Below are positions 16,574-24,107 of a stretch of 37,418 nucleotides of DNA, one piece after another (position 1 is the first letter of the stretch; the number at the start of each line of letters is the position of its first letter). The notes beneath the pieces were generated by a model, which was not told where the DNA came from, did no database searches, and worked only from the letters and a program-made list of their open reading frames with translations. Source of the stretch: a virus. A program made the translations under genes and the position numbers. The stretch lies in the IMG/VR virus record IMGVR_UViG_3300020437_000020, positions 1 through 37,418 of that record. One strand, 5' to 3'.

Positions 16574-17515
16574 ATGTCTGATTTTCTTTGGGTCGAAAAA
16601 TACCGACCTAAAACTATTGACGATTGTATTTTACCCACTTCTATTAAGACAACCTTTAAAGAATTTCTTGAGAAAGGTGAGGTTCCTAACCTCTTACTAT
16701 CAGGTCCTCCTGGTGTAGGTAAAACTACAGTTGCTAAAGCACTATGTGAAGAACTTGGAGCAGATTACTATGTTATCAATGGATCTGACGAGGGAAGATT
16801 TTTAGATACGGTACGGAACCAAGCAAAGAACTTTGCAGCAACCGTATCACTTTCTTCGTCTGCAAAACATAAAGTCATCATTATTGATGAAGCAGATAAC
16901 ACAGGGAATGATGTACAACTTCTCCTACGTGCTAACATAGAAGCATTTTATAATAACTGCCGATTCATTTTTACCTGTAACTATAGAAATAAAATTATTG
17001 AACCTTTACACTCCCGATGTGCAGTTGTAGAGTTCAACATCAAAGGTAAGATGAAGAGTCAACTTGCTGCAAATTTCTATGGACGTCTTAGAACTATCCT
17101 ACAGAAAGAACAAGTTGAAGCAGATGATAAAGTCTTAATTGAAATTATCCAGAAACACTTTCCTGATTGGAGACGTATTTTAAATGAGTGTCAGCGATAC
17201 TCTGCTAGTGGAAAGATTGACTCTGGCATTCTTGTTGATATGTCAGATGCCAATACCTCTGATCTTATGGGTTTCCTCAAAGATAAAAATTTTCAGGAGG
17301 TTCGTAAGTGGGTAGTTGCTAATCTGGACAATGATATGGCATCTCTTCTTAGAGGTGTCTATGATGCCCTTTCAGATTATATGGAAGGTCCTGCAATGGC
17401 AGCAGCAATTTTAATTATTGCAAAGTACCAATATCAGGCAGCATTTGTTGCCGACCAAGAGATTAACCTTCTCGCTTGTTTAACTGAAATTATGGTGGAG
17501 TGTGAATTCAAATGA
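16574..17515 (+). CDS. 44: gp44 clamp loader large subunit
   Basis: gp44 is the AAA+ ATPase that, with gp62, opens and loads the gp45 clamp. The N-terminal FLWVEKYRPKTIDD is the typical start of clamp loaders. Walker A is GPPGVGKT (44-51), Walker B is IIIDEAD (102-107), and the arginine finger is in SRC (147-149). Length 313 compares with 319 in T4. The stop overlaps the next small membrane gene as ATGA. In T4 gp62 follows immediately, but here three genes (17512-19090) are inserted between them. Confidence 0.95.
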   Translation: MSDFLWVEKYRPKTIDDCILPTSIKTTFKEFLEKGEVPNLLLSGPPGVGKTTVAKALCEELGADYYVINGSDEGRFLDTVRNQAKNFAATVSLSSSAKHKVIIIDEADNTGNDVQLLLRANIEAFYNNCRFIFTCNYRNKIIEPLHSRCAVVEFNIKGKMKSQLAANFYGRLRTILQKEQVEADDKVLIEIIQKHFPDWRRILNECQRYSASGKIDSGILVDMSDANTSDLMGFLKDKNFQEVRKWVVANLDNDMASLLRGVYDALSDYMEGPAMAAAILIIAKYQYQAAFVADQEINLLACLTEIMVECEFK

Positions 17516-17751
17516 CTAAAAGTCCAAACAAATTTATAAGAAAACGTGAAAAGATCAGGGCACAAATGAAGTCCAGATTCTATTACTTGTTCTGGGGTGC
17601 AGCAACTGTATCTGTATTTGCAGGTCAGATGTATGTTGGATCTGGATATCGCAAAATGTCTAACTCTCTTGATATCCTTGTTAAAACTTATATCAATAGA
17701 CCAAAGACTGCGCCAGCAGAAAGACAATATGAAATGCCCATTATAAGATGA
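17512..17751 (+). CDS. Small single-pass membrane protein
   Basis: The 79-residue hypothetical protein has a basic N-terminus (KFIRKREKIRAQMKSR, 7-22), then one hydrophobic stretch FYYLFWGAATVSVFAGQMYVG (positions 23-43 region) likely to span the membrane, and a polar C-terminal tail. By the positive-inside rule the N-terminus would be cytoplasmic. It is coupled by ATGA junctions on both sides in the gp44-dam operon. No family is recognised. Confidence 0.6.
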   Translation: MTKSPNKFIRKREKIRAQMKSRFYYLFWGAATVSVFAGQMYVGSGYRKMSNSLDILVKTYINRPKTAPAERQYEMPIIR

Positions 17752-18266
17752 TTGATTCAGAACTATTTGATTTTCCTTCTATCTTTGGTGTAGTTAAATC
17801 TACTGATGGTCTAAAGAGAAATCAAACTAGACCTCTAAGGGCAGAAGTTCAGGAGATTGCTATTGCCAAGTATAGTGGTGATCAACTTAAATATGTTGGC
17901 GATACTGAAAATGGTAGAGACTTCTATGGTTTAGAAGATCAACTATATTATGAATCAAAAGGTATGGATGGTCTTTTTTGTAAGACTATTCCATGGACTA
18001 AAGAAATTACCCTAAAGAATTTTCAAGGTAAAAATTTAGGTCTACCTGAAAAAACTTTTGATTACATGTTATTATGGGATACTAAAACCTATACAGTTGG
18101 TATTTGTAGTTGGGATGCTTGCATGAAGAAAACAAATATCAAAGATGCTACGGTTGCCTTTAGAGTTCATTTTGATGATATTACATTTCTTGCCAAGAAT
18201 GTAACTCCAGTAGAAAAGGAAGACTTTGCTACTAAACTTTATAATTTGATTGAACAAACAGTATGA
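17748..18266 (+). CDS. Possible PD-(D/E)XK nuclease paired with Dam methyltransferase
   Basis: This 172-residue protein has no recognised annotation. D58 in GRDFYG followed by E69-S-K71 in LYYESKG reproduces the D...ExK core of PD-(D/E)XK nucleases. The later strand FDYMLLWDTKTY and CSWDAC are in the place of the strands that follow the core in type II restriction enzymes. The 3' end overlaps a Dam-type methyltransferase gene by four bases, a layout like a restriction-modification pair. The protein is small for a restriction enzyme. It may instead be an inactive or specificity-related protein. The nuclease call is inference. Confidence 0.4.
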   Translation: MIDSELFDFPSIFGVVKSTDGLKRNQTRPLRAEVQEIAIAKYSGDQLKYVGDTENGRDFYGLEDQLYYESKGMDGLFCKTIPWTKEITLKNFQGKNLGLPEKTFDYMLLWDTKTYTVGICSWDACMKKTNIKDATVAFRVHFDDITFLAKNVTPVEKEDFATKLYNLIEQTV

Positions 18267-19090
18267 AATATTTAAAGACTCCTCTTCGATATCCTGGTGG
18301 TAAGTCAAGAGCAGTTCCTAAACTCTTTAAGTATTTCCCAGACATGAGTAATGTTAAAGAGTATAGAGAACCTTTCCTTGGCGGAGGTTCTGTTGCTATT
18401 GCCATCACTAAACAATATCCTGACATTAATATTTGGGTCAATGATTTATATGAACCCTTGTATAATTTCTGGGTTGAGTTGAGAGACAATGGTGAATACT
18501 TGCACAACCAATTAGCACAATTAAAAACTAGATATCCTGATCGGGGTTCTGCCAAGGGATTATTTCTAGATGCAAAAGAAGCAGTTACAGATGAAAACCA
18601 AAAAGATAAGGACAGAGCAGTTGCTTTTTATATTGTTAATAAGTGTAGTTTCTCTGGTCTCACTGAGAGTTCGTCCTTCTCTCCACAAGCAAGTGATTCC
18701 AACTTCTCAATGCGAGGAATCAACTTCTTGCCAGAATATTCAAGATTAATCACCAATTGGAAAATTACAAACCTTAGTTATGAACAACTCCTCTGTGACG
18801 ACAAACAAACCTTTATCTATCTCGATCCGCCCTACGACATTAGATCCAACCTATATGGTAAACGTGGAAACATGCACAAAGGATTTGATCACGATGTCTT
18901 TGCTAGTGATTGTGACCGCTTTATCAGTCCTCAACTCGTATCTTATAATTCGTCTCAACTGGTCTGTGAAAGATTCAAAGGGTGGGAAGCAGGACAGTTC
19001 GACCACACCTACACCATGAGATCTGTAGGAACATATATGAATGATCAACAGGAAAGAAAGGAACTGGTGCTTTTAAATTATGGAACTTAA
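18263..19090 (+). CDS. dam: Dam-type DNA adenine methyltransferase
   Basis: The 275-residue N6-adenine methyltransferase belongs to the D12/Dam class. The order of motifs is the alpha class: N-terminal LRYPGGKSRA (8-17), the AdoMet motif EPFLGGGSVA (36-45), then the catalytic D188-P-P-Y191-D. T4 Dam is 259 residues and targets GATC; the target here is not known. It could protect phage DNA from host nucleases or pair with the upstream nuclease-like protein. The 3' end overlaps gp62 by 11 bases. Confidence 0.9.
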   Translation: MKYLKTPLRYPGGKSRAVPKLFKYFPDMSNVKEYREPFLGGGSVAIAITKQYPDINIWVNDLYEPLYNFWVELRDNGEYLHNQLAQLKTRYPDRGSAKGLFLDAKEAVTDENQKDKDRAVAFYIVNKCSFSGLTESSSFSPQASDSNFSMRGINFLPEYSRLITNWKITNLSYEQLLCDDKQTFIYLDPPYDIRSNLYGKRGNMHKGFDHDVFASDCDRFISPQLVSYNSSQLVCERFKGWEAGQFDHTYTMRSVGTYMNDQQERKELVLLNYGT

Positions 19091-19448
19091 AGATTGGTTA
19101 AACTCGATCAACTATAACAAAGATGATCTTTCTGAAGACATCAAATCATATCCTCCTTACATTATTAACCGTTGTTTGTCAGGACATATGGACTGTGTAA
19201 TGTTCGCTAATGAGATGAATATGTATTCACATCTTGACAAAGATATGCAATATTCTTTTTATCTAAATAGTCTCAGGAAACGGAAAAGATTTTCTCCTTG
19301 GATCAAAAAAGAAAAGATCGAAGACATTGATTCCGTCAAACAATATTATGGATATAGTAATGAAAAGGCTAAACAAGCATTGCGTTTATTATCAGAAAGT
19401 GAACTCAACTACATTAAGTCAAAGCTTGACATTGGAGGAACTAAATGA
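19080..19448 (+). CDS. 62: gp62 clamp loader small subunit
   Basis: This 122-residue protein corresponds to gp62, which joins gp44 in the clamp loader complex. It is shorter than T4 gp62 (187), as is usual in cyanophages. The helical stretch YPPYIINRCLSGHMDCVMFANEMN (positions about 26-49) and RKRKRFSPWIKK (65-76) are typical. Placement just before regA is conserved. The start overlaps dam and the stop overlaps regA as ATGA, behind a good GGAGG for the latter. Confidence 0.85.
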   Translation: MELKDWLNSINYNKDDLSEDIKSYPPYIINRCLSGHMDCVMFANEMNMYSHLDKDMQYSFYLNSLRKRKRFSPWIKKEKIEDIDSVKQYYGYSNEKAKQALRLLSESELNYIKSKLDIGGTK

Positions 19449-19879
19449 CGGTATCTGAACCCCAAGTATCTTGGTCGCAAAATAATATGGTTGAGGTTTC
19501 CCTCAACGAACCAGATGATTTCCTAAAAGTCAGAGAAACTCTTACTCGTATCGGTGTTGCATCTCGTAAAGAAAAGAAATTATATCAATCCTGTCACATT
19601 CTACACAAACAGGGTCGGTACTATATTGTCCATTTTAAAGAGCTTTTTGCCCTTGATGGGAAGCATGCAAATCTTACTATTAATGACGTTCAACGACGTA
19701 ATCGTATAGCACAACTGCTATCTGACTGGGGATTAATTACAATTGTATCAGATTCTGAAGTTGCAGATATTGCACCACTAAATCAAATTAAAGTACTAGC
19801 ATTTAAAGAAAAGGGAGAGTGGACACTGGAGTCCAAATATAATATTGGTCGTAAGAAAGCATCTGTCGAAAGCGAATAA
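19445..19879 (+). CDS. regA: RegA translational repressor
   Basis: RegA is an RNA-binding repressor that blocks translation initiation of early phage mRNAs, including its own and those for replication proteins. Length 144 is near the T4 form (122). The segments MVEVSLNEPDDFLKVRETLTRIG (about 16-38), KLYQSCHILHKQGRYYIVHFKELFALDG and the INDVQRRNRIAQLLSDWGLI helix are the family's core. The gene has a strong GGAGGA Shine-Dalgarno before its ATG and is followed by a strong terminator, so it ends the clamp-loader operon. Confidence 0.95.
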   Translation: MTVSEPQVSWSQNNMVEVSLNEPDDFLKVRETLTRIGVASRKEKKLYQSCHILHKQGRYYIVHFKELFALDGKHANLTINDVQRRNRIAQLLSDWGLITIVSDSEVADIAPLNQIKVLAFKEKGEWTLESKYNIGRKKASVESE

Positions 19880-19890
19880 CCGTAATGAAA

Positions 19891-19917
19891 GGGGAGGTTT
19901 TTACACCTCCCTTTTTT
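19891..19917 (+). terminator. Rho-independent terminator after regA
   Basis: GGGAGGT (19892-19898) pairs with ACCTCCC (19905-19911) and is followed by TTTTTT (19912-19917). It closes the long clamp/Dam/RegA transcription unit and separates it from the Hsp20 unit. Confidence 0.9.
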
Positions 19918-19931
19918 AGTGTCTTTACCTA

Positions 19932-19989
19932 TATAATAATTGAGGATGCCTAATGGGTCCTTATTAAAAACACAGACGCTTAAGGAGGT
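19932..19989 (+). promoter_or_regulatory. Hsp20 promoter and possible RNA-thermometer leader
   Basis: A TATAAT at 19932-19937, with no good -35 element, would start a leader of about 50 nt near 19944. In it, TCCTTA (19958-19963) is a perfect match to TAAGGA (19981-19986), which covers the first half of the very strong AAGGAGGT Shine-Dalgarno (19982-19989). The 6-bp, A/U-rich hairpin with a 17-nt loop would hide the ribosome site and melt with heat. Small heat-shock mRNAs, including cyanobacterial hsp17, use this type of anti-Shine-Dalgarno thermometer. The pairing is visible; thermosensing is inferred. Confidence 0.5.
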
Positions 19990-19994
19990 CAATT

Positions 19995-20441
19995 ATGTGG
20001 ACGACTAGCATGAGAAAGTATGGTGTAAATGACATTGTACAATTTCTAAACGATGTAGAAAAAACTACCATTGGTATGGATGAGTGGGTGCAAAGACTCG
20101 CTGCACAACATACAAGTGAGAGGACATCGTATCCCCCATACAATCTAGTTAAAGAATCAAATACAGATTTCAAACTTGAAATCGCACTAGCAGGATATCA
20201 TAGAAAAGATATTGATGTTTACTCTGAATTAAATAAATTAGTTGTTGAAGCTAAAAAAGGTGACGATGATGATTCTGAGTATGTACATCGTGGATTAGCA
20301 AGACGAGCATTTACTCGCACATGGACATTATCTGATGATGTCAAAATTGATAAAGTAGATTTTGTAGATGGTTTATTGACGATTGATTTAAAGAGGATTA
20401 TTCCTGAACATCATAAGAAAAAGGTTTATTCTATAAACTAA
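19995..20441 (+). CDS. hsp20: Small heat-shock protein (Hsp20/alpha-crystallin)
   Basis: The 148-residue chaperone belongs to the Hsp20 family and holds unfolding proteins. The alpha-crystallin domain runs from about YPPYNLVKES (46-55) to the end. It includes FKLEIALAGYHRKDIDV (61-77), a RGLARRAFTRTWTL block, and GLLTIDLKRIIPE (125-137), the signature GxLxIxLPR variant. The start at 19995 is decided by an ideal AAGGAGGT five bases away. It is the only gene between two terminators. T4-like cyanophages commonly carry such a gene. Confidence 0.92.
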   Translation: MWTTSMRKYGVNDIVQFLNDVEKTTIGMDEWVQRLAAQHTSERTSYPPYNLVKESNTDFKLEIALAGYHRKDIDVYSELNKLVVEAKKGDDDDSEYVHRGLARRAFTRTWTLSDDVKIDKVDFVDGLLTIDLKRIIPEHHKKKVYSIN

Positions 20442-20456
20442 TAAATAATAAAACTC

Positions 20457-20494
20457 AAAGGACTCTTGACAAAAACCAAGAGTCCTTTTATAAT
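20457..20494 (+). promoter_or_regulatory. Consensus promoter embedded in a 12-bp hairpin
   Basis: TTGACA (20466-20471), a 17-nt spacer and TATAAT (20489-20494) are a perfect sigma-70 promoter, with a start near 20501 for the DNA polymerase operon. The spacer and -35 lie within a perfect 12-bp inverted repeat (20457-20468 with 20477-20488, 8-base loop). The hairpin is followed by only a short T stretch. It could both end hsp20 transcription and act as an operator over the promoter. Confidence 0.75.
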
Positions 20495-20516
20495 GCTAAC
20501 ATAACCTTATACAAAT

Positions 20517-21059
20517 ATGACAGTATCGATCGTTTATCTAATATCTGGTGAAACTCTTATTTCTGGTGTGGAAGAAGTTTTGGTAGGTGAAAGACTTATT
20601 GGATACAGACTTCACAACCCACATAGACCAGACATCATGATGGATGGAATGCAAGAACCTGGTATGGCACCTGGTCCTGGTCTTGGTAGTGCAGATGGTG
20701 CAGAAGATTCTGATAACTTAAGAGACTTGTATGGTGGTCATGGTAAGAACCCTATGGCAGGTGATCCTTCCAGATTTCTAACAGACAAGCAACCTTTACT
20801 TAAGGATAAAAAACTAAAAGATAATGAACAGGAAATTGATATCAACCTGATTCCATGGCAACCTCTTGCTAAAGAAGCAGTGTTTACTATTCCTGCAGAT
20901 AAAATTATTTGTGTTTATGAACCAGTTAGAGACTTGGAAGCATCATACCTTCAGAAACTGAATGAAGAAGCAGGTGATGATCCATCTAATAAGAAAAAGA
21001 AGAAGTCTAAATCAGTCAAACAAATTTTAAATGAATTGGAGGATAAAACAGCAGAATGA
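20517..21059 (+). CDS. Sm-like protein upstream of DNA polymerase
   Basis: This is a 180-residue cyanophage-type hypothetical. Two Sm-like strand blocks, VSIVYLISGETLISGVEEVLVGERLIGYRLHNP (residues 3-36; key GE and GY turns) and PWQPLAKEAVFTIPADKIICVYEP (about 110-133), are split by a flexible, Gly/Pro/Asp-rich insert (about 40-105). A Lys-rich helical tail ends the protein. The pattern resembles the gene at 5288. RNA binding is plausible but unproven. It is the first gene behind the perfect promoter at 20466 and overlaps the next gene by four bases. Confidence 0.5.
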   Translation: MTVSIVYLISGETLISGVEEVLVGERLIGYRLHNPHRPDIMMDGMQEPGMAPGPGLGSADGAEDSDNLRDLYGGHGKNPMAGDPSRFLTDKQPLLKDKKLKDNEQEIDINLIPWQPLAKEAVFTIPADKIICVYEPVRDLEASYLQKLNEEAGDDPSNKKKKKSKSVKQILNELEDKTAE

Positions 21060-21313
21060 TCAAAGTTCTCCTTTTAAAAAATGGAACAGTTTTAATTACT
21101 GAAATTGAAGAAGTAACAGCAGAATTAGGAGAACCTGATTGTAAGTTACTCAATCCAGTAGAAATCCTAGACACAGAACCTCTCCAGTTGAAGAAGTGGT
21201 TACATGCATATACCACTCAGACATCAAATATGCTATCATCAGATAGTATCCTAACAATAGTTGATCCTCACAAAACTATCTTGGATGATTACAAAAAGTT
21301 CTTGACTAAATGA
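21056..21313 (+). CDS. Small Sm-like protein upstream of DNA polymerase
   Basis: The 85-residue hypothetical starts with the Sm-like strand-turn-strand IKVLLLKNGTVLITEIEEVT, then CKLLNPVEI, and a core LKKWLHAYTTQTSNMLSSDSILTIVDP in which the last strand matches DKIICVYEP of its neighbour. It looks like a short paralogue of the gene before it. ATGA junctions couple it to that gene and to gp43. A role linked to replication or to polymerase mRNA control is suggested only by position. Confidence 0.5.
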   Translation: MIKVLLLKNGTVLITEIEEVTAELGEPDCKLLNPVEILDTEPLQLKKWLHAYTTQTSNMLSSDSILTIVDPHKTILDDYKKFLTK

Positions 21314-23805
21314 AGTTCTATACAAATGTCCAACTAGTCGGAGATGATTTCCTTGTCCGTGGTTATGATAATGGTAACTACTTTCAGACAAGAGAAAAGT
21401 TTTCTCCGACTCTTTTTATGAAATCTCCTAAGAAGTCTAAGTACAAGACTCTATCAGGAGAAACAGTTTCACCTATCAAACCTGGTAGTGTGATGGAGTG
21501 TAGAAGTTTTATTGAAAAATATAGTGCTGTAGAGAACGTATCAATCTACGGAAACGATAAGTATATCTATCAATATATTTCTGATACTTACCCACAAGAA
21601 GAAATTAAATTTGATGTATCTAAGGTAAGAATATTTACAATTGATATTGAGGTAGCATCTGAAAATGGTTTCCCTACTACAGATGCAGTTGCTGAAGAGA
21701 TCCTTGCAATTACTATTCAAAACTATGCAACAAAACAAATTGTTTCATGGGGTCAAGGTGCATTTGTAAACAAGAAAGATAACGTTAGTTATATCAACTG
21801 CAACAGTGAAGTACACCTTCTACGTTCCTTCCTTGCCTTCTGGACAAAGAACTATCCAGATGTGATTACTGGTTGGAACTGTAACTTATATGATATTCCT
21901 TATATCTGTGGTCGTATAGATCGTGTCCTAGGTCAAAAAGAGATGAGGACATTTTCTCCTTGGAATATGGTAAGAAAAGGTGAGGTAAAGATTATGGGAA
22001 GAGAACATGTTTCTTATAATGTGTCTGGAATAGCATGTCTTGATTATCTTGATCTCTATAAGAAGTTTACTTATAAGGCACAAGAGTCTTATAGACTAGA
22101 TTATATTGCTGAAGTAGAACTTGGTAAGAAGAAACTTGATCACTCTGAGTATGATACATTCAAAGACTTCTATACAAAAGGTTGGCAAAAGTTTATTGAA
22201 TACAACATCATTGACGTAGAACTAGTTGATGAGTTGGAAGATAAGATGAAGTTGATTGAACTTGCCTTGACTATGGCATATGATGCCAAGGTAAATTATA
22301 TTGATGTTTTCTATCAGGTAAGGATGTGGGATACTATCATTTACAATTATCTGAAACGAAAGAATATTGTTATTCCTCCAAAAGAAGAATCTAGTAAGAA
22401 TGAAAGATATGCAGGTGCATATGTAAAAGAACCAGTACCAGGTGTTTATGATTGGGTGGTATCATTTGACTTGAACAGTCTGTACCCACATTTAATCATG
22501 CAATATAATATTTCCCCAGAAACTTTACTTGAAGAAAAGCACCCTTCAATTACAGTTAACAAGTTACTCAAGGAGGATCTAACTTTTGAAATGTATAAGG
22601 ACAATGCAATCTGTGCTAATGGTGCAATGTTCCGTAAAGATAAACGTGGATTCTTACCAGAACTAATGGAGAAGATGTATGGTGACCGTGTTATATTCAA
22701 GAAAAGAATGCTCAAAGCGAAACAGGAGTATGAGAAGAAACCTACTAAAACTCTTGAAAAGGAGATCTCTAGATGCAACAACATTCAAATGGCAAAGAAG
22801 ATTTCTCTTAACTCTGCTTATGGTGCTATTGGTAATCAATACTTCAGGTATTACAAACTAGCAAATGCTGAAGCAATTACATTGTCTGGTCAGGTTTCTA
22901 TTCGTTGGATTGAACAACGTATGAATCGATACCTAAATAAACTTTTGCAAACGGAGGAAGTAGATTATGTTATCGCATCTGACACCGACTCAATCTATCT
23001 TAATCTTGGACCTCTTGTTGATAAACTTTTTGGTGATAAGTCTGGGGACAAAACAGCAGTTGTGGGGATACTTGACAAGATCTGTAAAGAAACGTTGGAA
23101 CCGTTCATTGAGAAATCCTATCAGGAACTTGCTGATTACGTTTCTGCGTATGATCAGAAAATGAGTATGAAGCGAGAGAACATCGCTGAACGTGGTATCT
23201 GGACAGCAAAGAAAAGATACATTCTAAACGTATGGGATAGTGAAGGAGTTAGATATGAAGAACCTAAACTGAAGATGATGGGTATTGAGGCAGTCAAGTC
23301 ATCAACACCTGCTGCATGTAGGAAGTTGATTAAAGATGCCTTAAAGATGGTTATGCAAGGAACTGAAGATGAAGTGATTGATTTTATTGCAGACTCTAGA
23401 AAGAACTTCCGTTCAATGACTCCAGAGGAAGTTGCATTCCCAAGATCTTGTAGTAATCCTAATAAGTTCAAAGGGGATGCTGACATCTATATCAAAGGTA
23501 CTCCTATTCATGTAAGAGGATCACTGCTCTTTAATCACTATATAAAAAAGAATAATTTGGATACAAAGTATTCACTAATTAATAATGGTGAAAAAATTAA
23601 ATTCTGTTACCTGAAGAAACCAAACCCAATTCATGAAAACGTCATTTCGTTTATTCAAGATTTTCCAAAAGAACTGGGTTTACAAAAATACATCGATTAT
23701 GACACTCAGTTTGACAAGTCATTTTTAGAACCCTTGAAAATTATTCTGGATGCTATACAATGGAAAGTTGAAAGAAGAAACACATTGGAGCAATTTTTCG
23801 TATGA
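21310..23805 (+). CDS. 43: gp43 DNA polymerase (family B)
   Basis: This is the replicative family B polymerase with 3'-5' exonuclease. At 831 residues it is a little shorter than T4 gp43 (898), as in other cyanophages, and is unsplit. Exonuclease motifs are FTIDIEVAS (Exo I, D and E), GWNCNLYDIPY (Exo II) and YNIIDVELV (Exo III). Polymerase motifs are FDLNSLYPHLI (A), KKISLNSAYGAIGN (B) and SDTDSIY (C) with the catalytic Asp pair. It is coupled by ATGA to genes on both sides and would be transcribed from the 20466 promoter. RegA is a likely translational regulator, as in T4. Confidence 0.97.
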   Translation: MKFYTNVQLVGDDFLVRGYDNGNYFQTREKFSPTLFMKSPKKSKYKTLSGETVSPIKPGSVMECRSFIEKYSAVENVSIYGNDKYIYQYISDTYPQEEIKFDVSKVRIFTIDIEVASENGFPTTDAVAEEILAITIQNYATKQIVSWGQGAFVNKKDNVSYINCNSEVHLLRSFLAFWTKNYPDVITGWNCNLYDIPYICGRIDRVLGQKEMRTFSPWNMVRKGEVKIMGREHVSYNVSGIACLDYLDLYKKFTYKAQESYRLDYIAEVELGKKKLDHSEYDTFKDFYTKGWQKFIEYNIIDVELVDELEDKMKLIELALTMAYDAKVNYIDVFYQVRMWDTIIYNYLKRKNIVIPPKEESSKNERYAGAYVKEPVPGVYDWVVSFDLNSLYPHLIMQYNISPETLLEEKHPSITVNKLLKEDLTFEMYKDNAICANGAMFRKDKRGFLPELMEKMYGDRVIFKKRMLKAKQEYEKKPTKTLEKEISRCNNIQMAKKISLNSAYGAIGNQYFRYYKLANAEAITLSGQVSIRWIEQRMNRYLNKLLQTEEVDYVIASDTDSIYLNLGPLVDKLFGDKSGDKTAVVGILDKICKETLEPFIEKSYQELADYVSAYDQKMSMKRENIAERGIWTAKKRYILNVWDSEGVRYEEPKLKMMGIEAVKSSTPAACRKLIKDALKMVMQGTEDEVIDFIADSRKNFRSMTPEEVAFPRSCSNPNKFKGDADIYIKGTPIHVRGSLLFNHYIKKNNLDTKYSLINNGEKIKFCYLKKPNPIHENVISFIQDFPKELGLQKYIDYDTQFDKSFLEPLKIILDAIQWKVERRNTLEQFFV

Positions 23806-24077
23806 AGGATCAAGCATCTGTAGGTAATGAATCACCTACTGTAAAATATCAAAGAGCATTAGATCTCTTTACAGAATCAGTTATGAAACCTGACCACGAG
23901 TTGCGTGGTTGTGCTCACAATCAAGGTTGTTACGATGACTTGATGGAGATAAGACAACACGTCTTAGATTATCTTTCTACATTGAAATCAACACAAAACT
24001 TTGAAAATCCTGATGAGTCCGATATAATTGAGAGTGAGAAGTTGGAACAAACAGCACCCTTATCAAAATGGCGATAG
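23802..24077 (+). CDS. Small hypothetical protein between gp43 and uvsX
   Basis: The 91-residue protein is of unknown function and overlaps the gp43 stop by four bases. It is mostly helical and carries a Cys pair in RGCAHNQGCYDDLMEIR (about 35-51), which may bind metal or be structural. The acidic C-terminal tail ends LSKWR. Its 3' end lies over the -35 element of the uvsX promoter. No family is recognised. Confidence 0.6.
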   Translation: MKDQASVGNESPTVKYQRALDLFTESVMKPDHELRGCAHNQGCYDDLMEIRQHVLDYLSTLKSTQNFENPDESDIIESEKLEQTAPLSKWR

Positions 24078-24088
24078 TGTGCTATAAT
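24060..24088 (+). promoter_or_regulatory. Sigma-70-type promoter for uvsX
   Basis: TTATCA (24060-24065), a 17-nt spacer and TATAAT (24083-24088) preceded by TG at 24080-24081 (extended -10) are in place, with a start near 24095. The uvsX ATG follows at 24108. The -35 overlaps the end of the preceding small gene. Confidence 0.65.
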
Positions 24089-24107
24089 ATTTGAAGATAC
24101 TTTGATT

